Positions 25,026 to 33,109 of a DNA stretch of 64,000 nt are shown here, piece by piece (positions within the stretch are counted from its first letter, which is position 1; each line of letters begins with the position of its first letter). The notes under the pieces were generated by a model. The model saw nothing but the letters and a program-made list of their open reading frames with translations, searched no databases and was not told the origin of the DNA. The DNA lies in assembly GCA_020845575.1 (NCBI GenBank), contig JADLFL010000020.1:1-64000 (forward strand). The letters run 5' to 3'. The translations under genes were made by a program, and so were the position numbers. This stretch comes from Acidobacteriota bacterium. GTDB lineage: Bacteria; Acidobacteriota; Vicinamibacteria; Vicinamibacterales; Vicinamibacteraceae.

Positions 25026-26413
25026 AGCTCGGGATCGTCGTCCAGCGGTACGGGGCCGACATCAACGGCGGCGCCGAGCAGCACGCGCGCTACATCGCCG
25101 AGCGGCTGTCGCAGAAGCACGACGTCGAGGTACTCACCTCGTGCGCGCGCGACTACGTGACGTGGCGCAACGAGTACCCGGCCGGCGAGGAGTCCATCGG
25201 CCGCGTGCGCGTGCGTCGCTTCGCCGTGTCGCGCGAGCGCGACCCCGACGAGTTCGGCCGCGCGTCGTTCCAGGTGTTCGATCGGCAACACTCGGTCGCC
25301 GACGAACTGGCGTGGCTCGAATCGGAAGGCCCGACCAGCCCGGCGCTGGTGTCCTACGTCGCCTCACACGCGTCAGCCTACGATTACCTGTTCTTCTTCA
25401 GCTACCGCTACCACCACAGCTATCACGGCATCAGGGCGGCGGCGCACAAGGCCATCCTCGTCCCGACGGCGGAGCGCGATCCGGCGATCGGTCTCGGCAT
25501 CTTCCCGCCCGTGTTCCGCGGCGTGCGCGCCATCATGTACAACTCGCACGAGGAGCAGGCGATGATCCGCGCGGCCTCGGGCAACGAGGCCGTGCCTGGC
25601 GTGGTGGTGGGCGTCGGCTCCGACATCGCGCAGCAGGCCGTCGCCGAACGCTTCCGGCGCGCGTACGACATCCGCGGGCCGTTCGTCCTGTACGTCGGCC
25701 GGATCGACGAGAACAAGGGCTGCCGCGAACTGTTCCAGTTCTTCCAGCAGTACCTCTTCACGAACCGGCGTCCGCTGCAGCTCGTGCTCGCGGGCAAGGC
25801 GCTGCTGCCCATCCCCGATCACCCGATGGTGCGCCACGTCGGCTTCATCTCCGATCAGGACAAGTACGACGCGCTCGCCGCCTGCGAGGCGCTGATGATG
25901 CCGTCGTTCTACGAGAGCCTGTCGATGGTGGCCATCGAGGCGTGGGCGATGGGGAAGCCGGTCCTTGCCAACGCCCACTGCGACGTCCTGCAGGGCCAGT
26001 GCCTGCGCAGCAACGCGGGCCTCTTCTACGCCGATGCGCGCGAGTTCGCCGAGACGCTGCACGTGCTCACGAGCAACCGGTCGCTCGCGCGCGCGCTCGG
26101 CGAGAACGGGCGCCTGTACTTCCGCGACAACTACGCGTGGCCGGTGATCGACGCCCGCTACGACGCGATGCTCGCGCAGCTGGCGCAGTCGCCGGCGGGC
26201 AACGGGATCGAGCCGCTGCCCGGCTGGTTCGCCAGGCGGCGCGCCACGCTGCCGCCGGCACGCGAGGTGCTGGCGAGCATTCCGTCCGGACCGGCACCTC
26301 GTCCGGCCGTCACCGGTGCCCGGACACGACCCGAAGGTCCGCCGCGAGGCGGACGCGGCGGCATGCGCCGGCGCCGCCAGGGCGGACGACCCGCCGCGAG
26401 ACAGGGGCGCTGA
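25022..26413 (+). CDS. GT4-like glycosyltransferase, type A copy 1
   Basis: A 463-residue GT-B fold enzyme. The N-terminus KLGIVVQRYGADINGGAEQHARYIAE is the acceptor-side domain. The donor domain has VLYVGRIDENKGCRELFQF and MMPSFYESLSMVAIEAWAMGKPVLA, containing the E-x7-E type signature of family GT4. The C-terminus is a basic Gly/Arg-rich tail (RGGRGGMRRRRQGGRP) absent from most relatives. GTG 25022 overlaps the previous stop (GTGA). It is a close paralogue of the protein at 28741. Donor and acceptor sugars are unknown. Confidence 0.88.
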   Translation: MKLGIVVQRYGADINGGAEQHARYIAERLSQKHDVEVLTSCARDYVTWRNEYPAGEESIGRVRVRRFAVSRERDPDEFGRASFQVFDRQHSVADELAWLESEGPTSPALVSYVASHASAYDYLFFFSYRYHHSYHGIRAAAHKAILVPTAERDPAIGLGIFPPVFRGVRAIMYNSHEEQAMIRAASGNEAVPGVVVGVGSDIAQQAVAERFRRAYDIRGPFVLYVGRIDENKGCRELFQFFQQYLFTNRRPLQLVLAGKALLPIPDHPMVRHVGFISDQDKYDALAACEALMMPSFYESLSMVAIEAWAMGKPVLANAHCDVLQGQCLRSNAGLFYADAREFAETLHVLTSNRSLARALGENGRLYFRDNYAWPVIDARYDAMLAQLAQSPAGNGIEPLPGWFARRRATLPPAREVLASIPSGPAPRPAVTGARTRPEGPPRGGRGGMRRRRQGGRPAARQGR

Positions 26414-26414
26414 G

Positions 26415-27632
26415 ATGGCTGTGGTCCACCAGGTGCTGGCCACGCTCGGCTACGGCGATGCGATCGGCCACGAGGTCCTCGGCATCCAGCGCGTGCTGCG
26501 TGCGGCGGGACACGAGTCGGACATCTTCGTGCAGACGGCCGATCCGCGGCTCGAGGATCTGACGCGCGACTACCGCGAGCTCATCGACGAGAGCTCGCCC
26601 GACAACGTCCTCATCCACCATTTCTCGATCGGGTCGCGTGCGAGCCGCGTGGCGTACGCACTGCCCGACAGGATGGTGCTCGTCTACCACAACATCACGC
26701 CGCCCGAGTTCTTCGTCGACGTCCATCCGCTGCTCGTGCAGCTCTGTTTCATGGGCCGCCGCGAGCTCGGCGCGTATCGCGACCGCTGCGTGCTCGCCGT
26801 GGGCGACTCGGCCTTCAACACGCGCGAACTGGTGGAGGCGGGATTTTCGCGCACGGGCGTATTGCCGGTGGTCCCGAGCTTCACGCACCTTGCCGATACG
26901 GCTCCGGGAACGATCGCCGAGAGCTTCGACGACGGGTGGACGAACATCCTGTTTGTCGGCCGGATGATCCCGAACAAGAAGATCGACGATCTGATCCGGA
27001 TCTTCCACGCGTACAAGACGCAACACAACCCGCGATCGCGCCTGCTGCTCGTGGGATCGTACGGCGGCTTCGACCTCTACTTCGCGATGCTGCAACAGCT
27101 CGTGGCCACGTTGAAAGTGCCCGACGTGTTCTTCATGGGACACGTGAGCAACGAGGAGCTGTCTGCCTTCTACGACGTCGCCGATCTGTTCCTCTGCGCG
27201 AGCGAGCACGAAGGGTTCTGCGTCCCTCTCATGGAGGCGTTCCACAAGCGCGTGCCCGTACTCGCCCATGCCGCGACGGCCGTGCCGTCCACCATGGATG
27301 GCGGCGGCGTGCTCTACGAGACGAAGAACCCGTCGTACGTCGCGTCGCTCGCGCACGCCATCCTGGACGATGAGGAACTCGCCGGTCGGATCCTCGCCTC
27401 GCAGGACGCCGCGCTGGCCCGGCTGGCCGCGCAGGACTTCGACGGCACGCTGCTCCGCTTCGTCGACGAGGCGCTCGCCGCGCCACCGGGCGTGGCGCCA
27501 AGGGTACCGTTCGACTTCTGGGATCAGTTCGAGATGCAGGAACTGCTCGAGGAGGTCAGGCAGTACCGGCCGTCCGCGCTGAGGGCGCTTCCTGAGCGGC
27601 TCGCCGATGACACATCCGGCGGAGCGGCCTGA
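26415..27632 (+). CDS. GT4-like glycosyltransferase, type B copy 1
   Basis: A 405-residue glycosyltransferase starting VVHQVLATLGYGDAIGHEVLGIQ. The donor domain has ILFVGRMIPNKKIDDLIRIF and the signature LFLCASEHEGFCVPLMEAF. ATG 26415 lies one base after the previous stop; the longer frame starts inside the previous gene. It pairs with the protein at 27607 (shared YHNITPxxFF, RxxPNKKI, SEHEGFCVPLxEA). It has no signal or membrane segment and is predicted to act at the cytoplasmic face. Confidence 0.88.
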   Translation: MAVVHQVLATLGYGDAIGHEVLGIQRVLRAAGHESDIFVQTADPRLEDLTRDYRELIDESSPDNVLIHHFSIGSRASRVAYALPDRMVLVYHNITPPEFFVDVHPLLVQLCFMGRRELGAYRDRCVLAVGDSAFNTRELVEAGFSRTGVLPVVPSFTHLADTAPGTIAESFDDGWTNILFVGRMIPNKKIDDLIRIFHAYKTQHNPRSRLLLVGSYGGFDLYFAMLQQLVATLKVPDVFFMGHVSNEELSAFYDVADLFLCASEHEGFCVPLMEAFHKRVPVLAHAATAVPSTMDGGGVLYETKNPSYVASLAHAILDDEELAGRILASQDAALARLAAQDFDGTLLRFVDEALAAPPGVAPRVPFDFWDQFEMQELLEEVRQYRPSALRALPERLADDTSGGAA

Positions 27633-28713
27633 GGTGTCGACCGCGCCGCTCAGCGTGCACCAGTGGGTGCCGGCCGCGCACAAGGGCGACGCCATCGGCG
27701 ACTCGGCGCGCCGCGTGCGCGACATGCTGCGCGCGCGCGGACACGCCTCTGAAATCTTCGCGCTGACGATCGACGAGGACCTGCGGCACGACGTGCGGCC
27801 GTTCGGCGACCCCGCCGCGCGCGAGGGCGACGTCACGATCTTCCACTTCGCGCTGCCGTCGCCGATGACGCAGGCGTTCGCGACGCTGCCAGGCGGCCGC
27901 GTCCTCCAGTACCACAACATCACGCCGGCGCATTTCTTCGCCGACTACGCGCCGCACATCGCGCGCCTCGCGATGCTCGGGCGCGAGGAACTGGCCACGC
28001 TGGTCGGGCACGTCGACCTCGCGCTCGGCGACTCGACGTACAACCGCGAGGAACTCGACGCGCTCGGTTTCGCGCCGACCGGCGTGATGCCCATCGCGCT
28101 GGATCTGGCGCGCATCACCACGGCGCCGCGGCGGCCGGCGCTGGAGAAGGTGCTCGGCGACGGACTGACGAACGTCCTCTTTGTCGGGCGCGTTGCCCCC
28201 AACAAGAAGATCGAGGATCACATCAGGCTGGCCGAGCACTACAAGCGCTACGTGGACAGCCACTATCGCTTCATCTTCGTGGGCCGGTACGATGCGGTAC
28301 CGTCCTACTACGCCACGATTCGCGCGCTCATGGAGAAGTACCAGATGCCCGCGGATCGGTTCTGGTTCACGGGCCCGGTGCCCAACGCGGACCTCGCGGC
28401 GTTCTATCGGTACGCGAGCGTCTACATCTCGCTGAGCGAGCACGAAGGGTTCTGCGTGCCGCTGCTCGAAGCGATGGCCGCGCACGTGCCGGTCCTCGCG
28501 TATGGCGCGGCGGCCGTGCCCGAGACCATGGGCGGCGCCGGCGTCGTGTTCACGCCCAAGGATCTCGAGTTCGCGGCCGAGTGGCTCGGCCGGCTCACGT
28601 ACGACGACCGGCTGCGTGCCGACATCATCAAGGGCCAGGACGCGCGGCTCGCGGCGTTCAGCGAGGCGCGCCTGCAGGCCGACCTCGACGCGCTGCTCGC
28701 GCCGTTTGCCTGA
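27607..28713 (+). CDS. GT4-like glycosyltransferase, type B copy 2
   Basis: A 368-residue paralogue of the preceding enzyme. It shows VLQYHNITPAHFFADYAP, LFVGRVAPNKKIEDHIRL and YISLSEHEGFCVPLLEAMA. ATG 27607 overlaps the upstream gene by 26 bases, so the start could be slightly later, although the alignment of VHQWVPAAHKGDAIGD with the first copy supports it. Tandem placement suggests duplication followed by specialisation for successive sugar additions. Confidence 0.87.
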   Translation: MTHPAERPEVSTAPLSVHQWVPAAHKGDAIGDSARRVRDMLRARGHASEIFALTIDEDLRHDVRPFGDPAAREGDVTIFHFALPSPMTQAFATLPGGRVLQYHNITPAHFFADYAPHIARLAMLGREELATLVGHVDLALGDSTYNREELDALGFAPTGVMPIALDLARITTAPRRPALEKVLGDGLTNVLFVGRVAPNKKIEDHIRLAEHYKRYVDSHYRFIFVGRYDAVPSYYATIRALMEKYQMPADRFWFTGPVPNADLAAFYRYASVYISLSEHEGFCVPLLEAMAAHVPVLAYGAAAVPETMGGAGVVFTPKDLEFAAEWLGRLTYDDRLRADIIKGQDARLAAFSEARLQADLDALLAPFA

Positions 28714-28740
28714 CAGGTCCGGATCACACAGGATGCACCC

Positions 28741-30090
28741 GTGAAGATCGCTTTCATCATCCAGCGCTACGGCACCGAGATCCTCGGCGGATCCGAGTAC
28801 CACTGCCGGCTCATCGCCGAGCGGATGGCGGTGCGGAACCACGTCGACGTGCTCACGACGTGCGCGCGCGAGTACACCACCTGGAAGAACGAGTATCCGG
28901 AAGGCACCGACCGCATCCGCGGCGTCAACGTGCGGCGGTTCGCCAGCGCGCGGACGCGCGATCTCACGGCCTTCAACGCGCTCTCGGACTGGATCTTCAA
29001 CTATCCGCACACCCGTGAGGACGAGATGCGGTGGCTGGAGGAACAGGGGCCGTGGTGCCCGGCGCTGCTCGAATACCTGCAGCGCTCGCACCAGCAGTAC
29101 GACGTGCTGATCTTCTTCACGTACCTGTACGCACCGACGGTGCTCGGCCTCGGCATCGCGCCGCAGAAGAGCATCCTGGTTCCCACCGCGCACGACGAGC
29201 CCGCCATCCAGCTCGGGATCTATCGCGAGCTCTTCGCCACGGCCAACGCCATCGCCTTCAACACGGAGAGCGAGAAGGCGTTTCTCCAGCACACCTTCGA
29301 CATCCGCACCATCGTCGACGAGACGGTGGGGTGTGGCGTCGATCTGCTCGACACCGAGGGACACGGCAAGCCGCGGCGCGGCGTCGACGCGCCGCTCGAA
29401 GGACCGCTCGTGCCGGATGAGGAGGAGCCTGCGCCGGCGCAGTCGGCCAAGGAGGGTGTGGTGCGCGGCAGGCGCGGACGCGGTCCGCGCCACGAGCGGC
29501 CGGCCGCCGATCGCAAGCGCGGGATCGGCGAGGCGTTCAGGCGTCGCCATCGGCTGTTCGGCCACGTCGCCCTGTATGGCGGTCGTATCGATCCGGGAAA
29601 GGGGTGCGAGGAGCTGTTCGAGTACTTCAGCACCTATCGTGAGTCGGGCGGCGACGCGACGCTCGCGTTGATGGGCGCCAAGCTGATGCCCATCCCGGAG
29701 ACTCCGTGGATCCGGTTCGCCGGCATGCTGCCGGAAGCCGAACGCCTGCAGGCGCTCGACGCCGCCGACGTGGTGGTGGTGCCGTCGCCGCTCGAGAGCC
29801 TGTCGCTCCTGGCCCTCGAAGCGATGGCGATGGGCACGCCCGTGCTGTGCAACGCGCGCGCGGACGTGCTCGTGGAGCACTGCCGTCGCAGCAACGCCGG
29901 GCTGTACTACGCCAATCGCGAGGAGTTCGTCGAGGCGCTCGCCCTCCTGATGGCCGACGCGCGCCTGCGCCGCGCGATGGGCCGCAACGGCCGGGCCTAC
30001 GTGCAGGCCAACTATCGATGGGACGTGATCCTCGGCAAGTACGACCGCCTGATCGGTGGCCTCACGAGCGGCGCGCCAGCGCGCCGCTGA
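28741..30090 (+). CDS. GT4-like glycosyltransferase, type A copy 2
   Basis: A 449-residue paralogue of the protein at 25022: KIAFIIQRYGTEILGGSEYHCRLIAE matches its N-terminus, and VALYGGRIDPGKGCEELFEYF with VVPSPLESLSLLALEAMAMG its donor domain. Between the two Rossmann halves is an insert of about 65 mostly charged residues (PDEEEPAPAQSAKEG, then RGRRGRGPRHERPAADRKRG), probably a disordered loop. It is the last gene of the cluster, 91 bases from the convergent next gene with a strong inverted repeat between. Confidence 0.88.
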   Translation: MKIAFIIQRYGTEILGGSEYHCRLIAERMAVRNHVDVLTTCAREYTTWKNEYPEGTDRIRGVNVRRFASARTRDLTAFNALSDWIFNYPHTREDEMRWLEEQGPWCPALLEYLQRSHQQYDVLIFFTYLYAPTVLGLGIAPQKSILVPTAHDEPAIQLGIYRELFATANAIAFNTESEKAFLQHTFDIRTIVDETVGCGVDLLDTEGHGKPRRGVDAPLEGPLVPDEEEPAPAQSAKEGVVRGRRGRGPRHERPAADRKRGIGEAFRRRHRLFGHVALYGGRIDPGKGCEELFEYFSTYRESGGDATLALMGAKLMPIPETPWIRFAGMLPEAERLQALDAADVVVVPSPLESLSLLALEAMAMGTPVLCNARADVLVEHCRRSNAGLYYANREEFVEALALLMADARLRRAMGRNGRAYVQANYRWDVILGKYDRLIGGLTSGAPARR

Positions 30091-30163
30091 CGGGCCGGGC
30101 TCGGAGAGCCGACCCTACCTATCGCCGCGGTGGGGAGGGCCGGCTCTCTCCGAGCCCGGCCCG
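30091..30163. terminator. Long inverted repeat between convergent genes
   Basis: The left arm (30091-30119) and right arm (30132-30163) are two copies of the dispersed element CGGGCCGGGCTCGGAGAG... in opposite orientation and pair over nearly 28 bases. The arrangement between two gene ends suggests a two-way, factor-assisted transcription stop. No T-run is seen. Confidence 0.7.
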
Positions 30164-30181
30164 TGAACCGCAGGCGTCACG

Positions 30182-31600
30182 TCAGGCGGACGTGGCGGGG
30201 GCGGTGCGGCGCCAGCGGGCGAAGTCGTCGTCCACGCAGCGCACGTCGATGCCCAGGCGCGAAAGGTACGCGCAGGCGAGGGCCGCGCGCCCGCCCGTGG
30301 CGCAATGCACGGTGACGGAGCGATCCCGCGGCACGCGTGCCTGTTCCACCGCCAGGCGACTCTGCGCGATCTGCAACGCGCCGTCTACGTGATCGGCGTC
30401 GTGCTCGGCCTTGCCACGCACGTCGAGCCATACACTGTCAGGTCCCGGCGGGATGGACTCCTCGAACGTGATCCTTGGAATCGCTGTCGTGACGCCTCCA
30501 TCTGTGCGCCACGCGTCGAACGCCGCTACCGGAACCCAGCCCGCCACACGATCGAGACCGATCCTCGCAAGCTGCCGGACCAGCGTGTCGACCTCGGCGG
30601 GCGCGCACAACAGGACGATCGACTGCGTGTGCTCGACGAACGCGCCGGCGGCCGCGAGGAACTGCCGCGTCGCCGGAGCATGGAGGCTGCCCGGCAGGTG
30701 CGCGTGCAGGAACGCGGCGCGATCTCGCCGCGTGTCGAGCACGACGAGCGCGGGATCGGCCACCACGTCGGCGATGGTGATCTCGCGCGGCGACGGCACG
30801 GTACCGAGGACGGGCGCGCCGTCGCGATTGAGCTGCTTCATGCGCGCGAAGTACGGCGGCGGCTCCGGCTGTCCGGACAGGACTGCCTCGACGAACGCCT
30901 CGCGGGGGCCAGACGCCAGTGAGAGCGCGCCGTTGAACCGGCGCTCGTAACCCACCGTCGACGAGGGGATGGCACCGAGCGCCTTGCCGCACGCACTCCC
31001 CGCACCGTGCCCCGGCCACACCTGCATGAACTCCGGCCACGCCGACACCCGCGCCAGCGACGCGTGGAGTTGCTCGGCCGACGGCCGCATCGCGCCGGCA
31101 TGACCGGCGGCTGACTCGAGCAAGTCGGGACGACCCACGTCGCCGACGAACAGGAAGTCGCCGGTGGCCACGCCGATCGGCGTATCGGCGCCGCTGCCGC
31201 GGTCGATGACGACAAACACCAGATGCTCGGGCGTGTGTCCGGGCGTGTGTCGCGCCTCGATCTCGATGTGGCCGACCATGAAGCGATCGCCGTCGCCGAC
31301 CAGTGTCACGGGCGCGCGGCTCTGCTCCAGCCAGCGGTACTGCCAGTCTGGCGTCCCCGCCTTCGACAGCACGATGCGCACGTCGGGGCGTTCGGCGTAT
31401 TCCCGCACGCCCGACAGGAAGTCCGCGTGGATGTGCGTCTCGGTGACGACGGCGATGCGCAGCCCTTCGGCGGCGGCGATGGCGTCGTAGCGGTCGATGT
31501 CGCGCTGCGGATCGATCAGGAGCGCGTCGCCCGTCCGCTGGCACCCCACGAGGTAGGCGTACTGCGACAGGCCGGCATCTGTGATCTGGCGGAAGAGCAC
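30182..31600 (-). CDS. Metallo-beta-lactamase fold/rhodanese fusion (persulfide dioxygenase-like)
   Basis: A 472-residue fusion. The first 240 residues are an ETHE1-like hydrolase with THIHADF (His56, His58, Asp60), HTPGHTPEHL and GDFLFVGDVGRPDLL. ETHE1 enzymes oxidise glutathione persulfide to sulfite with one iron. Two rhodanese domains follow, at about 265-360 with a Cys in VLLCAPAE and 375-465 with the active-site Cys in VHCATGGRA. The fusion matches bacterial sulfide-detoxification proteins (BlhA/PRF type). No regulator of sulfide genes is adjacent. Confidence 0.9.
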   Translation of the reverse strand: MLFRQITDAGLSQYAYLVGCQRTGDALLIDPQRDIDRYDAIAAAEGLRIAVVTETHIHADFLSGVREYAERPDVRIVLSKAGTPDWQYRWLEQSRAPVTLVGDGDRFMVGHIEIEARHTPGHTPEHLVFVVIDRGSGADTPIGVATGDFLFVGDVGRPDLLESAAGHAGAMRPSAEQLHASLARVSAWPEFMQVWPGHGAGSACGKALGAIPSSTVGYERRFNGALSLASGPREAFVEAVLSGQPEPPPYFARMKQLNRDGAPVLGTVPSPREITIADVVADPALVVLDTRRDRAAFLHAHLPGSLHAPATRQFLAAAGAFVEHTQSIVLLCAPAEVDTLVRQLARIGLDRVAGWVPVAAFDAWRTDGGVTTAIPRITFEESIPPGPDSVWLDVRGKAEHDADHVDGALQIAQSRLAVEQARVPRDRSVTVHCATGGRAALACAYLSRLGIDVRCVDDDFARWRRTAPATSA

Positions 31601-31667
31601 GCCGACAGCTTAGCGCGAGTGCAGCCGCCGACGGGCCTGGCAAGCCCGGGCCCTTGTGATGCGCGAT

Positions 31668-33089
31668 CTACCTGACGGGTTCGGGCTCGTCGCTGCTCCT
31701 GCGGCGTCGCGGACGGATCTCGTAGCGCTTGATCATCTCGTTCAGCGTGGTCGGCTTGATGTGGAGCAACTCCGCCGCGCGCTTTTGCACGCCGCCTGCC
31801 GCTTCGAGCGTGGTCTCGATGAGGCGGCGCTCGAAGTCGCCCGTGACCTCCTTGAAGGAGATGCCTTCCGGCGGCAGCACGAAGTTCGGCAACTGGAACC
31901 GGCGCGTGTTGCGCACGGTGTCCGGGATCAGGTCCGGCCCGATGCGCGAGCCCGGGCACAGGACCACGGCGCGCTCGATCACGTTCTCCAGTTCGCGCAC
32001 GTTCCCCGGCCAGTCGTAGTCGAGCAGCAGGTCGAGCGCTTCCGGTGCCAGTTCGAGATCCCGCCTGTTGTTCTCCTCGCCGTACTTCTCGAGGAAGTGC
32101 TGTACGAGCAGCGGGATGTCTTCCTTGCGCGCGCGCAGCGGTGGCAGGTTCACGGTGATGACGTGCAGCCTGTAGTACAGGTCCTCGCGGAACCGCCCAT
32201 CGTCGACCATCGTGCGGAGATCGACGTTGGTGGCGGCGATGATGCGGACGTCGACCTTGATCGTGTCCACGCCGCCGAGACGCATGAACTCGCGTTCCTG
32301 GATCACGCGCAGCAGCTTGGCCTGCGTCTCGAGCGGCACGTTGCCGATCTCGTCGAAGAAGATGCTGCCCTTGTCGGCGACCTCGAAGAGCCCCTTCTTC
32401 GGCGCGACGGCACCCGTGAACGCCCCCTTCACGTGGCCGAACAGGTTGCTCTCGAGCAGATCGGGCGGCAGGTTGCCGGAGTTGACCGTCACGAACGGCT
32501 TCTCGGCGCGCAGCGAGTTGTTGTGCAGCGCCCGCGCAACGAGTTCCTTGCCCGTGCCGCTCTCGCCGTAGACGAGCACCGTCGAACGGCTCGGTGCGGC
32601 CTGGATCACGAGATCGAAGACCTGCCGCATCTTGCCGCTGCGCCCGATGATGTTGGCAAAGCGACTGCCGTGCGTCTGCAGGTTCTGCTTGAGGATGCGG
32701 TTCTCGCGCGCGAGTCGTGAGCGCTCCACCGCGTTGCGCACCACCACCGCCACTTCGTCGTTCTTGAACGGCTTGGTGATGTAGTCGAACGCGCCGCGCT
32801 TCATGGCCGACGTCGCCGACTCGATCGAGCCGAACGCCGTGACGATGATGACGGGCAGGTCCTCGTCGAGCGCGCGCAACTCGCCCAGCACGGCCATGCC
32901 GTCGATGCCGGGCATCATGACGTCGACGACTGCCGCGTCGAAGGACTGACTCCGCGCGAGTTCCAGGCCTTCGGTGCCGTCGACGGCGAGGCGGACGTCG
33001 TAGCCCTCGCGCATCAACAGCGCCTCGAGCACTTCACGCATCACCTCTTCGTCGTCGACGACGAGAATCGTTCCCTTGCCAGTGGCCAT
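31668..33089 (-). CDS. NtrC-family sigma54-dependent response regulator
   Basis: A 473-residue regulator: receiver domain with phospho-acceptor Asp56 (VVDVMMPG), AAA+ domain with Walker A GESGTGKE and the sigma54-contact loop GAFTGA, and a C-terminal Fis-type helix-turn-helix (QKRAAELLHIKPTTLNEMIKR). It would remodel sigma54 RNA polymerase when phosphorylated by the kinase 20 bases upstream. Targets are not visible; I looked for a -24/-12 element near its neighbours and found no convincing one. Confidence 0.95.
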   Translation of the reverse strand: MATGKGTILVVDDEEVMREVLEALLMREGYDVRLAVDGTEGLELARSQSFDAAVVDVMMPGIDGMAVLGELRALDEDLPVIIVTAFGSIESATSAMKRGAFDYITKPFKNDEVAVVVRNAVERSRLARENRILKQNLQTHGSRFANIIGRSGKMRQVFDLVIQAAPSRSTVLVYGESGTGKELVARALHNNSLRAEKPFVTVNSGNLPPDLLESNLFGHVKGAFTGAVAPKKGLFEVADKGSIFFDEIGNVPLETQAKLLRVIQEREFMRLGGVDTIKVDVRIIAATNVDLRTMVDDGRFREDLYYRLHVITVNLPPLRARKEDIPLLVQHFLEKYGEENNRRDLELAPEALDLLLDYDWPGNVRELENVIERAVVLCPGSRIGPDLIPDTVRNTRRFQLPNFVLPPEGISFKEVTGDFERRLIETTLEAAGGVQKRAAELLHIKPTTLNEMIKRYEIRPRRRRSSDEPEPVR

Positions 33090-33109
33090 CTCGGAAGTCC
33101 CTGCGCGCT

